A stretch of DNA of 64,000 bases from Lactobacillus kimbladii (GTDB lineage Bacteria; Bacillota; Bacilli; Lactobacillales; Lactobacillaceae), in the NCBI RefSeq assembly GCF_000970755.1, contig NZ_KQ034007.1:1353097-1417096 (forward strand), given 5' to 3'. Under the pieces are notes generated by a model that worked only from the letters and a program-made list of their open reading frames with translations, had not been told where the DNA came from and ran no database searches. The translations under genes were made by a program, and so were the position numbers. Below are positions 7,430 to 15,948 of this stretch, in pieces. The first letter of the stretch is position 1; every line of letters begins with the position of its first letter.

Positions 7430-8599
7430 TTATTCTTTATATTTTATATGACTGGACAGTAAAATCATAATAGTAATTATTAAAATTGAACAGCACAGCG
7501 TTAAAAGACCTGACGTATAGTTCAACTGCACATTTTGATAATTCATTCCTAAATTGCCTGATACTATGTCAACTGCATTCAGGTAAGTCATTGGCAACCA
7601 GACGCAAATCTTACGCAACGGCTCAACTATCATAGTTGCAATGTTGAGCCCTGGGACAAGTAGAATAGCGATAAGTAATGCTGGTAATTTATCACGAAAA
7701 ATTCGGGCAAGGAACTGAACTAAGACAACATCGAAGATCAAGGTAAGTGCCTGCAATACAATTACTTTAATAATAAAGCTGCCAGTAGTTACACATTTAA
7801 TAAGAGGACCACTAACTGTATATTGACCTACGATATAAGGGAAGGATAAACTACCAGTACCAGAAATAAGGGACGCTGCAATAAATAATACTAAGTTAAT
7901 CCCTAAAAAACCACCAAGAATCAGGACTATTCCTGCTATGGTATTCGAAATCATTAAATTATTTTTTTCAAGCGGTAATAACTGCGCCGTATCTAACTTT
8001 TGATGGTAAGAATCAGTTAAAAGCAAAGTTAATAAAAACAGAGCAACAAGAGTAAATACGTAAGGCAAATATTGCTGATTTAATTGCAGTAAGAACTGCC
8101 AGCCTGTTACTGGCATATCCTGACTTTCATAAGGCAAAGGCTCATGGCGTAAGTAGTTAAAGAATTGCAATTTTTTCTCTACGTTTGTCCTTGAATTAAG
8201 GCCTGTTGAATCTTGGCCATTTGATGTAATAGTTTGTTCTCGCTTTTTTTGTTGCCACATAATCGTGTAGGCTTTGCGCCAGTTGCCTTTATTTGCCGCT
8301 TTTTGAACTTGTTTATCTTGCTTAACTGCATCTTGGTTTTGCTTAATAGCAGCTTTAGTATCATGGTAAACTTCAGTTTTTGATTTTTGTTTATCATGTT
8401 TAAGTAATCTTTGCTGCCGGTTAATTTCTTTTTGGCGGTAAGCAATCTCTGATTTAGCCCCCGCCTGCAAGGAAAACTGGGGATTAGTACGAATATTCAT
8501 GAATAAGACAATACCCATCAATAAGAGCAAAATTGCTAAGCAAACTGGGGTTAGCTTATTCTTAAATACTTTTTTAAGCTGAAAAGCCAAATAGGACAT
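7430..8599 (-). CDS. ABC-2 type permease, paralogue 2
   Basis: A 389-residue membrane protein: one N-terminal helix (about 18-34), a charged Lys/Gln-rich extracytoplasmic segment (about 35-150, possibly coiled coil), then five or so helices from about 170 to the end. It resembles the protein encoded just upstream in length, topology and sequence (LQLKKV near the start, a PMPYES/PLPYES motif near 150, NxxYLP before the second helix), so the two arose by tandem duplication and likely form a heterodimeric permease. Its start codon shares one base with the upstream stop. The substrate is unknown; multi-gene exporters of this type in lactobacilli often export peptides or protect against antimicrobial peptides. 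Confidence 0.75.
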   Translation of the reverse strand: MSYLAFQLKKVFKNKLTPVCLAILLLLMGIVLFMNIRTNPQFSLQAGAKSEIAYRQKEINRQQRLLKHDKQKSKTEVYHDTKAAIKQNQDAVKQDKQVQKAANKGNWRKAYTIMWQQKKREQTITSNGQDSTGLNSRTNVEKKLQFFNYLRHEPLPYESQDMPVTGWQFLLQLNQQYLPYVFTLVALFLLTLLLTDSYHQKLDTAQLLPLEKNNLMISNTIAGIVLILGGFLGINLVLFIAASLISGTGSLSFPYIVGQYTVSGPLIKCVTTGSFIIKVIVLQALTLIFDVVLVQFLARIFRDKLPALLIAILLVPGLNIATMIVEPLRKICVWLPMTYLNAVDIVSGNLGMNYQNVQLNYTSGLLTLCCSILIITIMILLSSHIKYKE

Positions 8600-9768
8600 T
8601 ATGCCAATCTCCCATTTCTATGTGCAATAGTTGTAATGCCATCAATTAAAAGTACCAGCAAGAATAATAATATAGAACTTAGTATTAAGGTAAACACACC
8701 ACTTGAAAAGTTAATCGCGGAATTATCCATTGCATAGGCTGTTTGGTTTGATACAACATTTAAGGCTCCTAAATAGCTACCAGGAAGCCACTGCGCAATC
8801 TTCTCCAACGGAATGATAAAAATTGTAATAAAATGACCGCCTAATAAAAGCAATAGCGAAACTAACAGAGTCGGTAACTGGTTATGAAAGATTTTAGCAG
8901 CCAGCTGCACAAACAAAATCATAAATATGAAATTTAAGAGCTGCAGTATAGCTGCTTGGGGCAACAATTTGGCGGTCGGAACAATTCCTGGCACCAAGTG
9001 GTCGCTAACTAGATGGTGAATGATGTAAGGATAGTCACTGCGACCAGTACCAAAAATGCTCGCTGCTCCACCGAAAACTAACAAGTTTAGTAAAAGAAAA
9101 ATAAAGCTGACAACTAGTAGCCCAACAATATTATTAGTCAGGGTACTTTGCAAGCGATTAATTGGCAAGACAGTCGAAATGTCAAGACCATTTTTATAAG
9201 AACCAGTAAATAAATAAGTCAAAACAAAAATCGTTACTAAACTAAATAAGACGGGCAAATAGTTTTCATTCAAATCTAATAGAAACTGTATTCCAGTGAC
9301 TGCGCTATCGCTTTCATAAGGCATAGGGTGAACTATGAGATATTTTAAACGCAGTATTATACTTTTATGTCCATCTTTTTCATCTGAACTTAGATCAGTC
9401 AATCTGCCTTTTTGTTCCCTTTTTAATTTGGCCTCATATACTTGTTTCCAGTGATTGTGGTCAATATTATCCACAAAGGCTTGATCTTTTCTTAATCCTA
9501 TTTCAGTTTGTTTGATATCTTTTTCAACGGCCTTGTATGATTTTCCTTGCGGTGAATATCGTTTGAGTGCTTGACGATCCGCTTGTAAGGCTTCCTTTTT
9601 CATGGCAATCTGACCTTGAGCATCTCTTTTTAAAGAACCAGTACCCCTGAGCTGCGTAGACTTCATGTATAATAAGCCAAAAGAAATTAATAATAAAATA
9701 ACCACTGAAATAATTGATAGATTGTGTTTAGTAACTTTTTTTAGTTGCAATGAAAAATATGAGCTCAT
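8599..9768 (-). CDS. ABC-2 type permease, paralogue 1
   Basis: Permease partner of the following gene, also 389 residues. An N-terminal helix (about 18-36), a lysine/glutamine-rich extracytoplasmic region (about 45-150) and a cluster of hydrophobic helices (about 170-380) are visible. It overlaps the ATPase gene by four bases (ATGA) and the second permease by one base, so all three are translationally coupled. No peptidase or binding-protein domain is present. Confidence 0.75.
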   Translation of the reverse strand: MSSYFSLQLKKVTKHNLSIISVVILLLISFGLLYMKSTQLRGTGSLKRDAQGQIAMKKEALQADRQALKRYSPQGKSYKAVEKDIKQTEIGLRKDQAFVDNIDHNHWKQVYEAKLKREQKGRLTDLSSDEKDGHKSIILRLKYLIVHPMPYESDSAVTGIQFLLDLNENYLPVLFSLVTIFVLTYLFTGSYKNGLDISTVLPINRLQSTLTNNIVGLLVVSFIFLLLNLLVFGGAASIFGTGRSDYPYIIHHLVSDHLVPGIVPTAKLLPQAAILQLLNFIFMILFVQLAAKIFHNQLPTLLVSLLLLLGGHFITIFIIPLEKIAQWLPGSYLGALNVVSNQTAYAMDNSAINFSSGVFTLILSSILLFLLVLLIDGITTIAHRNGRLA

Positions 9769-10388
9769 TGTTCTACCTCGTGCATCATTTGTTTGTGTAA
9801 AACAAGCCGGTGTAAGTTATTCACTTTTATCTCGCTGCTATAGTGAGACGTTAGAATAATACATTTATTACGCTGAGTCACCTCATCATTTAGTCTTTCA
9901 TAAAGAACTGTGCGACTTTCTTCATCAAGACCGTTAGTGATCTCGTCCATCAAGTAATATTCAGCGTCACTAACTAAGTACATGGCCACAATCAATTTTT
10001 GCTTCATTCCAAGCGAATACTTTTTAATCGGAACTTTGACATACTCACGTACACCCAGCAAATCAAGTTCTTGATCAAGGTCGACATTAGAATGCCATTG
10101 GCTTTTCACGAATTTTAAGTAATCAAGGCTAGTTAAATTGACGTTCAACCATTCATTGCTTTCAAAGAAAAAAAGCTTACGCTTATTTTTGGCATATGGT
10201 TTTCCGTCTAATAAGACTTTACCAGAAGAAGCTGGAATTAGATCCGTAACAGCACGCAAGAAACTTGTTTTACCAGAACCGTTTTCTGCAGCAATTTGAT
10301 AAAATTGACCGGGTGCAAATTGATAAGAAAAATCATGCAGGATTGGCTGCCTGGTTTTGAGCGATAGGTTTTGTACAGTTAGCATCAT
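9765..10388 (-). CDS. ABC transporter ATP-binding protein
   Basis: Nucleotide-binding subunit of 207 residues. Walker A is present as ENGSGKT (about residues 35-41), the signature motif is the degenerate YSLGMKQK (about 123-130), and Walker B is YLMDEITNGLD, with a downstream switch histidine in TSHYSSE. The short length and the KYSLGMKQK signature are typical of ABC-2 exporters. It is first in the operon and energises the two permeases encoded next. Confidence 0.9.
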   Translation of the reverse strand: MMLTVQNLSLKTRQPILHDFSYQFAPGQFYQIAAENGSGKTSFLRAVTDLIPASSGKVLLDGKPYAKNKRKLFFFESNEWLNVNLTSLDYLKFVKSQWHSNVDLDQELDLLGVREYVKVPIKKYSLGMKQKLIVAMYLVSDAEYYLMDEITNGLDEESRTVLYERLNDEVTQRNKCIILTSHYSSEIKVNNLHRLVLHKQMMHEVEQ

Positions 10389-10427
10389 AGTCTCCTCTTT
10401 TGAGTGGTGAATTAAGTTGAAATGATA

Positions 10428-10462
10428 GAATACTATATCAGGATATCATTGAATTATATCAA
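10428..10462 (-). promoter_or_regulatory. Promoter/operator of ABC exporter operon 1
   Basis: The minus strand carries TTGATA (10457-10462) and TATAGT (10432-10437) with a long 19-base spacer and a TGA extension before the -10. The 13-base block at 10428-10440 is identical to one in the promoter of the second ABC exporter (48157-48169), and GATAT repeats occur in the spacer. Confidence 0.55.
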
Positions 10463-10689
10463 TTTCATTGTTTTTTTGATTAGGAGTTTAAACATTTCCC
10501 CTATTTATTTGTAAGAACTTGGTTATATTTTAATTTTATTAATAGTTCATCTTTATAAAATTCATAATCAAAATGATTATCAAATTTTGTATTTCTTGAA
10601 CTTATTTTTTTGATTTCCTATTTTACCTGTTTGACTTTATTATAATCTGGTAGGATAACTAAATTAAAAAATGTCATATATGATTTTTG

Positions 10690-10870
10690 AAGTAGCCCCT
10701 AAATTTAAAACAAATTTGGGGGTCATTTTTATGACTAAATTATCAAAATAAGATAAAATTCAAATCTTTTCAGAGTTTTGATAATATGCTTCATTAATTA
10801 GTCGATTTCACTCTGCTTCTTCTCAATCAAAGGACTGATCACGCTCATTCAGTAATTGATACATAAATTT
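10690..10870 (+). pseudogene. Decayed 5' end of an IS3-type transposase gene
   Basis: A C4/G5 hairpin (10696-10706 with 10712-10722) is followed by ATG and codons reading MTKLSK-stop-DKIQI, then several stops and frame changes. The layout of hairpin then MTKLSKE-like start matches the left end and orfA start of IS3-family elements. A second relic with the same layout lies at 58137-58200. The rest of the element is absent. The surrounding 10463-10950 stretch shows no intact gene. Confidence 0.5.
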
Positions 10871-10952
10871 AATGTTTAAAATAGTTAATCTTAAAACGTA
10901 TAATGACAAAAAAGGTCTAGGAAAAGCTAGCCCTCTTGACTTAATAAAACTA

Positions 10953-10989
10953 AAGCCGACAAACCACTTTTTTAGTGATTCGCCGGCTC
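10953..10989 (-). terminator. Terminator of the tsaB-rimI-tsaD unit
   Basis: Imperfect hairpin with outer arms agccg (10954-10958) and cggct (10984-10988) and inner ccact/agtg pairing around a T6 loop, about 50 bases after the tsaD stop codon. The minus strand continues with a T-rich tract. Confidence 0.55.
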
Positions 10990-11041
10990 TTTTAGTAAGA
11001 TCACAGATCTACTTTTTTCACAGACTCTTTTATTGTTTATT

Positions 11042-12091
11042 TTATTGCAGCATTTCTGAAGCGTAAGGTAATTCTAAAGATGGATCAGCATCTAAAGTAA
11101 GATCAGTAAATTTTCCTTCTTGGTACAAGTTATAGGCTGCAGCACCGATCATTGCAGCATTATCGCCACACAACTTTAACTCTGGCAAAATTACTTTCGG
11201 TTGTATGTTCCGAGGCAGATCAGCTATTTCACTATTCATTCTGTCCCGTAAACCATGATTAGCAGCGACTCCTCCGCCCATAATAAAAGTTTTTGGAGAA
11301 TATTGCTTAATTGCTCTAATAGTTTTGGTAGCCAAGACATCTATTACTGCAGCTTGGAAACTAGCAGCCAAATCATATTTATTTAGGTCTTGATGAATTT
11401 GTTCAGCATGGTGACAAGTATTAATGAACGCACTCTTTAAACCCGAAAAAGAAAAATCATAATCATCTTCTTTAATCATTGCTCGCGGAAATTCAAAGGT
11501 ATCCTGCCCCTGATGAGCCCATTCATCAATAGTTTTACCGGCCGGATAATTAACCCCTAAAACTCGGCCAATCTTGTCATAAGCTTCTCCTGCCGCATCA
11601 TCTCTAGTATCACCAACAATTTCCAAATGAGTCGGATCTTTGAGCAAAACGATTTCAGTATGACCACCTGAAACTTGTAAAGCTAATGCTGGATAAGCAA
11701 TTTCTTCTTTTAACTGCGCTGCCATTATATGACCCATAATATGATCGACGCCAATTAAAGGGATGCCTGTAGCCATTGAAGCAGCTTTTGCGGCACTGAC
11801 ACCGATTAAAAGTGCCCCAACTAAACCCGGTCCGTAGGTGACAGCAATTGCATCAATATCTTTCCAAGTTACGTTTGCTTCTTTTAGTGCTTCATTGGTA
11901 ATTTGAGTTATAACCTCAATGTGATGACGACTAGCAACCTCAGGAACAACACCCCCAAAACGTTGATGGCTCTTAATTTGAGTTGCTACAATCAAACTTT
12001 CTATTTCTCTGCCATTTTTTACAACAGATGTTGAAGTTTCATCACACGAGCTTTCAAAAGCTAAAATACGGATGTCTTTTTTATTTACCAA
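11042..12091 (-). CDS. tsaD: tRNA N6-adenosine threonylcarbamoyltransferase TsaD
   Basis: Catalytic subunit for t6A37 formation in ANN-decoding tRNAs, working with TsaB and TsaE. The 349-residue protein has the family start [11 protein letters not shown], the VPEVASRHH block, the metal-binding GVDHIMGH motif (about residue 115), SGGHTE, and GGVAAN near the C-terminus. I choose the TTG at 12091: it gives the normal family length and has an AAAGGG site seven bases upstream. The longer reading from 12181 adds residues encoded inside rimI. It follows rimI by 16 bases and tsaB, an arrangement common in Firmicutes. Confidence 0.96.
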   Translation of the reverse strand: MVNKKDIRILAFESSCDETSTSVVKNGREIESLIVATQIKSHQRFGGVVPEVASRHHIEVITQITNEALKEANVTWKDIDAIAVTYGPGLVGALLIGVSAAKAASMATGIPLIGVDHIMGHIMAAQLKEEIAYPALALQVSGGHTEIVLLKDPTHLEIVGDTRDDAAGEAYDKIGRVLGVNYPAGKTIDEWAHQGQDTFEFPRAMIKEDDYDFSFSGLKSAFINTCHHAEQIHQDLNKYDLAASFQAAVIDVLATKTIRAIKQYSPKTFIMGGGVAANHGLRDRMNSEIADLPRNIQPKVILPELKLCGDNAAMIGAAAYNLYQEGKFTDLTLDADPSLELPYASEMLQ

Positions 12092-12107
12092 TTTAATTCC
12101 CTTTCTT

Positions 12108-12659
12108 TTAGTCACTTGCCAATTTAAGCACCATGTTAAAAGCATCTTGATGCGAACTCTGGTAATAATTAGGCCACACAAAACTCACTGTAAAACCTAA
12201 CTTATAATATAAATTTTGAGCAGTAAAATTATTATCTTTTACTTCCAAGCTAAGTTCTTTACAGTTTTTATTTTTAGCAATTTCAATTACTTTTTTAATT
12301 AAATAAGTACCAATTCCCAGTTTTTGCCAAGATGAATCAACCATCAGATTAGTAATATGTGCATTACTACCGTCAAAATGCACACCAATTAAGCCAATGA
12401 CACACTGAGTTTGCAATACAACTAAATACAGTGAATCATTTCTACTTATTTCAGTATGAAAAGCCAATGAATTCCACGGTTGTTTACCCTGATAAAGACT
12501 TCGCTCCAATAACAATATTGCAGAAATATCTTTAACTTGGGCTTGCCTGATACTCAGACTAGATTGATTCACAATGATTTTTTCTGGGGCAAACTTAATA
12601 AACTTTTTTTCTTTTGCTAAAAGCCAAAAAGACCCAAAATGCTTAAACTTCTTCCACAT
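12108..12659 (-). CDS. rimI: Ribosomal protein S18-alanine N-acetyltransferase RimI
   Basis: GNAT enzyme of 183 residues in the conserved slot between tsaB and tsaD. The acetyl-CoA loop reads [13 protein letters not shown] (about 119-131) and the C-terminal [17 protein letters not shown] is typical of RimI. The start at 12659 (MWKKF) overlaps the end of tsaB by 17 bases. An N-terminal extension of about 37 residues precedes the GNAT fold. The substrate call rests on gene context; some RimI homologues acetylate other proteins. Confidence 0.85.
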   Translation of the reverse strand: MWKKFKHFGSFWLLAKEKKFIKFAPEKIIVNQSSLSIRQAQVKDISAILLLERSLYQGKQPWNSLAFHTEISRNDSLYLVVLQTQCVIGLIGVHFDGSNAHITNLMVDSSWQKLGIGTYLIKKVIEIAKNKNCKELSLEVKDNNFTAQNLYYKLGFTVSFVWPNYYQSSHQDAFNMVLKLASD

Positions 12660-13389
12660 AATTGCTATCTGGTTTATAAGCTTCCCCGGTCTTTTTATGC
12701 CAGTCAATTTCAGCTTGCGTGCGACGCAAATAATTCGGTAATAATTGATCAGGGTCATCAGGTTTAGCATTCAGAGCCAGCTTACCTATTAAACCAGCAT
12801 GAACAACATTCTGTTTTTCCGTGCCAAAACTGAAAGAAATATTTGTCTTTTTGATAGTCCCTTCCTGCTTTTCAAAACCAGAACCAACATAAATAACATT
12901 TTCCAGATTGTTATCTGCACAATATTCTGCTACTGCGCTTAAAAGTGTGTCAATATGATAGTGCCCATCAGGTATTACACATTCAGGACCCCAATCATTT
13001 TCCTTATTTATATAAGCACCAGCAAAATAGTTATCATTACGGGCATCAATTCCAGCTACTATTAAAGTGCCTTCTTCTGCACAACTTGCAGCCAGTGCTT
13101 GTAAAGTAGAAATGCCTACTACATCTTTATGAAGTATACTGGCAAACATTTTAGCGGTGGTAACTCCAATACGTAAACCGGTATATGAACCCGGTCCTAT
13201 CGCAACAGCAAAACGATCAATTTCAGCTAATTTCAAATTATGTTCTTTTAAAATTTGGTCAATTAAAGGATCTAAATGTGCACTATGATTGCGGGCATCA
13301 TATTCATTTTTTTCCGCAATAATTTTACTGTCGTCATTTAAAGCTACGCTTAAATTATTTGTCGCAGTGGACATACTCAAAATTTTCAT
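12643..13389 (-). CDS. tsaB: t6A modification protein TsaB
   Basis: Inactive paralogue of TsaD in the ASKHA fold that scaffolds TsaD in t6A synthesis; 248 residues. The N-terminus shows MKILSMSTATNNLSVAL and the block PGSYTGLRIGVTTAK (about residues 65-79) that defines the YeaZ/TsaB family. The C-terminal LPNYLR is also typical. It is first of the tsaB-rimI-tsaD group and overlaps rimI. Transcription may continue from the folT side, 27 bases upstream. Confidence 0.95.
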   Translation of the reverse strand: MKILSMSTATNNLSVALNDDSKIIAEKNEYDARNHSAHLDPLIDQILKEHNLKLAEIDRFAVAIGPGSYTGLRIGVTTAKMFASILHKDVVGISTLQALAASCAEEGTLIVAGIDARNDNYFAGAYINKENDWGPECVIPDGHYHIDTLLSAVAEYCADNNLENVIYVGSGFEKQEGTIKKTNISFSFGTEKQNVVHAGLIGKLALNAKPDDPDQLLPNYLRRTQAEIDWHKKTGEAYKPDSNYVEEV

Positions 13390-13416
13390 TCTAAAATTTT
13401 TATACTCTTTTCAAAA

Positions 13417-13935
13417 TTACCTTTTGATTTTAACGCGTGAAATGGCGTTCAAAACAAAGTAACTAATAATCATCTCTAACCACGGCGTAATCGCTTCTTT
13501 AGGTATTCGTTGAATAAGGACAACGCGAAAGTCCATCCCGTATAATAGGTGCACCCATAAAGTATTTAACCCAATATTAACGAAAACAGTTACTAATAGA
13601 GTCGCAAGAATTATCCGCCAGACTTTGACTGGTTTTTGGTAAAACACTAAACCATAGATAAAGGGGCCAATCATTGCACTTAAAGTAAAACCGAGGAAAA
13701 AGCCCCCTTGATTGCCAAATAGAGCTGATGAAACTAAGTCACTAATTCCACCGCCTACACTACCCCAGACTGGACCAAAAAGGTAACCCAGCATCACACT
13801 GCCAATAAATCCCAGGCTAACATGCACAATAGTTGTTCCAACTGTAAAACGACTAAGAATAATTTTCATTGCCACGATAATTCCTAAAAGGACAAGATCA
13901 CGCAATTCGACCTTAAGCATCTCTTTAATAGTCAT
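13417..13935 (-). CDS. folT: Folate ECF transporter S component FolT
   Basis: Substrate-binding membrane subunit of an energy-coupling-factor transporter, about 172 residues with five or six helices. The start LRDLVLLGIIVAMKIILSR and the block GPVWGSVGGGISDL (about 57-70) match FolT S components that capture folates and share a common EcfAAT module encoded elsewhere. I choose the ATG at 13935; a GTG at 13944 would add three residues. No folate riboswitch was seen upstream. Assignment to folate rather than another vitamin rests on family pattern. Confidence 0.8.
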   Translation of the reverse strand: MTIKEMLKVELRDLVLLGIIVAMKIILSRFTVGTTIVHVSLGFIGSVMLGYLFGPVWGSVGGGISDLVSSALFGNQGGFFLGFTLSAMIGPFIYGLVFYQKPVKVWRIILATLLVTVFVNIGLNTLWVHLLYGMDFRVVLIQRIPKEAITPWLEMIISYFVLNAISRVKIKR

Positions 13936-13990
13936 TTGCAGCACTTTCTTTCTTCAATTAATTTGTGTAAGAACACAAAAAACAATTATA

Positions 13991-14728
13991 TTATAATTTG
14001 CGCCAAGTTAGTTCACAAACAGCTTTGTCATTTTTGTCTTCATCTGCAATTGTATGATAAGATTTAATACCTGTTTCGCTTTTAATTACGCTCACGCGCG
14101 AATATGGTGTTTCACCATAGCGCACTTCAAGGTTAAATTTAATATCAATAGTCTTGACAATATGGTTTTTCAAAAAGTCACGGTCCAATGTATCAATGAA
14201 CCAGTTAAAATAGTGGCCATTGGTCATGTGATGGTTTGTATCTAAATCATCATAACGAACCCGATATTGTCTCTCTTTTTGATATTTATCCTGAACTCTT
14301 AATCTAGGAAAACGAGGTAATTTTTTTAGAAGTGGAACGCCTATTTCAGCCATCATTTCTTTGTCTGTGGAAACCAGCTTACGAGTTTTTAAATCAAATA
14401 GCACCCATTCGCTCTTAACAGTTATTAGTTCATTTCCGCTTTGATCTGTAAAAGCATAATTTCTGTATTCTAAAAAACGATTATAGCCAAATGGTTCCGT
14501 TGTGATGATAATTTCTTCATTTGGTCTAGGCAGGCGTGCCACTTTAATATGGTATTGTGTTACAACCCAACCTAATCCCCTTTTAGTTAGTGCATTTGTA
14601 CTGCCATTACCAGAGTCTAATTGATGCTCTGAAACGCTCATCATTAAATCAATCATTGCAGGCAATTTCAAATTTTTATTTTCATCACACTCATAATAAT
14701 TTACTATATGCTTTTCACTATACTTCAT
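13991..14728 (-). CDS. Acyl-ACP thioesterase
   Basis: A 245-residue double hotdog-fold thioesterase of the bacterial FatA/acyl-ACP family, releasing fatty acids from acyl carrier protein in the cytoplasm. The start YYECDENKNLKLPAMIDLM and the block GLGWVVTQYHIKVARLPRP (about 50-68) fit the N-terminal hotdog; RYDDLDTNHHMTNGHYFNWF (about 154-173) is the second repeat with the conserved Asn-His. It lies nine bases after nothing but the rsmI stop region, so it is probably co-transcribed with rsmI. Confidence 0.9.
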   Translation of the reverse strand: MKYSEKHIVNYYECDENKNLKLPAMIDLMMSVSEHQLDSGNGSTNALTKRGLGWVVTQYHIKVARLPRPNEEIIITTEPFGYNRFLEYRNYAFTDQSGNELITVKSEWVLFDLKTRKLVSTDKEMMAEIGVPLLKKLPRFPRLRVQDKYQKERQYRVRYDDLDTNHHMTNGHYFNWFIDTLDRDFLKNHIVKTIDIKFNLEVRYGETPYSRVSVIKSETGIKSYHTIADEDKNDKAVCELTWRKL

Positions 14729-14736
14729 ACTTTCAC

Positions 14737-15591
14737 CTACTTTTGATGATAACGTTCATATAACTCATTTTTGGAAACATGATTTTCCTGAGCTACTGTT
14801 TTAATCGCCGATTTTTTACTTTCTCCCTTGGAAACTAACTGATTGACCAATTTAATCAATTCTGTCCAAGACAATTGTTTTTCCTTAACAGTGTTTGGAG
14901 AAACTAAAACAACAAATTCGCCGCGGGGAGGATTTTGTCCAAAATAATTTGTAACCTCACTGATTGTACCACGAATAAATTCTTCATGAATTTTAGTAAG
15001 CTCTCTGGCAACAACAATTTTACGCTCAGAATTCAGTATTTCAGATAAATTATTGAGAGTTTTTGTCAACCTGTGTGGCGCTTCATAAAAAATAGAAGTA
15101 GCATGAGCTTTTTTCATTTGCTCAAAAAAAGGCTGTTGTTCACTTTTTTTACGGGGTAAAAAGCCATAGTATGTAAAAGGTTGGGCGTCAAAGCCAGAAG
15201 CAATCAGGGCAGTAGTAAATGCGGAAGCGCCGGGCAGAGGAACTACGGGAATATTATTTTTGATACATTCTTGCACCAGAATATATCCTGGATCAGAAAT
15301 GACGGGCATCCCGGCATCGCTAATCTCAGCGATAACCGCTCCCTCTTTCATTAGCTTGATTAATTCCGGTGCCCTTTCTTTTGAATTGTATTTGTGAAAG
15401 GAAAGCATATGATTATGGACCCCAATTTTTTCAAGCAAAATTCCACTTGTTCTAGTGTCCTCAGCAGCAATATAATCAGCTTCCTGTAAAATTTTTTTTG
15501 CTCTAAGGGTAATGTCTTCAAGGTTGCCTATCGGAGTTGGCACTAAATAAAGTTTGCCGCTGTCTTGGCCATAACTACTTTGCCTTTGCAT
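14737..15591 (-). CDS. rsmI: 16S rRNA (cytidine-1402-2'-O)-methyltransferase RsmI
   Basis: SAM-dependent methyltransferase of the tetrapyrrole-methylase fold that 2'-O-methylates C1402 in the ribosomal P site; 284 residues, the normal length. Family blocks visible are LYLVPTPIGNLEDITLRA (about 14-31), AEDTRTSGILL, ISDAGMPVISDPG (about 95-107) and VPLPGASAFTTALIASG. It follows yabA in the order usual for Firmicutes. Confidence 0.97.
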   Translation of the reverse strand: MQRQSSYGQDSGKLYLVPTPIGNLEDITLRAKKILQEADYIAAEDTRTSGILLEKIGVHNHMLSFHKYNSKERAPELIKLMKEGAVIAEISDAGMPVISDPGYILVQECIKNNIPVVPLPGASAFTTALIASGFDAQPFTYYGFLPRKKSEQQPFFEQMKKAHATSIFYEAPHRLTKTLNNLSEILNSERKIVVARELTKIHEEFIRGTISEVTNYFGQNPPRGEFVVLVSPNTVKEKQLSWTELIKLVNQLVSKGESKKSAIKTVAQENHVSKNELYERYHQK

Positions 15592-15603
15592 TTAATCAAT
15601 CCT

Positions 15604-15948
15604 TTAATGTTTTTTCTTCTTTTCGCCAAAATTATCAAGAATATCCAAACAAAACATGCAGTCAGTATTGGGATCACGGTGAGAGCCATAGTACATATTG
15701 CAAATATGGTAACCTGAACTGTAAATTTGCCGTAAAGATTCAAGACCACTCTGAGTTTTAACGGTGTTATTGTGGGCATTATTCATTTTGTCCATTTTTT
15801 CACGCAGCAACTGATTCTCTACTTTTAATTCAGTATTTTCTTTCAATGTTTCCAAAATACTATTTTCTAAACTCTCGATTGTTTTGGTCATGCTAACCAT
15901 TGAATCATGAAGTTGCTCTAACTTTGAATAAGAATCCACCTTAAACAC
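15604..15948 (-). CDS. yabA: Replication initiation control protein YabA
   Basis: A 114-residue regulator that binds DnaA and the sliding clamp DnaN and restrains initiation. It has an N-terminal coiled coil (about 10-60) and a C-terminal zinc site made of HICN and CMFC residues (about 91-108), the standard YabA layout. It starts one base after the holB stop. Its place between holB and rsmI is conserved in Bacilli. Confidence 0.95.
   Translation of the reverse strand: MFKVDSYSKLEQLHDSMVSMTKTIESLENSILETLKENTELKVENQLLREKMDKMNNAHNNTVKTQSGLESLRQIYSSGYHICNMYYGSHRDPNTDCMFCLDILDNFGEKKKKH

Noticed and set aside
10872-11066. A 64-residue plus-strand frame between the IS relic and tsaD
   Set aside because: It runs through the terminator hairpin and the 3' end of tsaD; no family pattern or ribosome binding site.
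11042-12181. A longer tsaD reading with 30 additional N-terminal residues
   Set aside because: The extra residues overlap rimI and the normal family start [11 protein letters not shown] follows the TTG at 12091 with a ribosome binding site.
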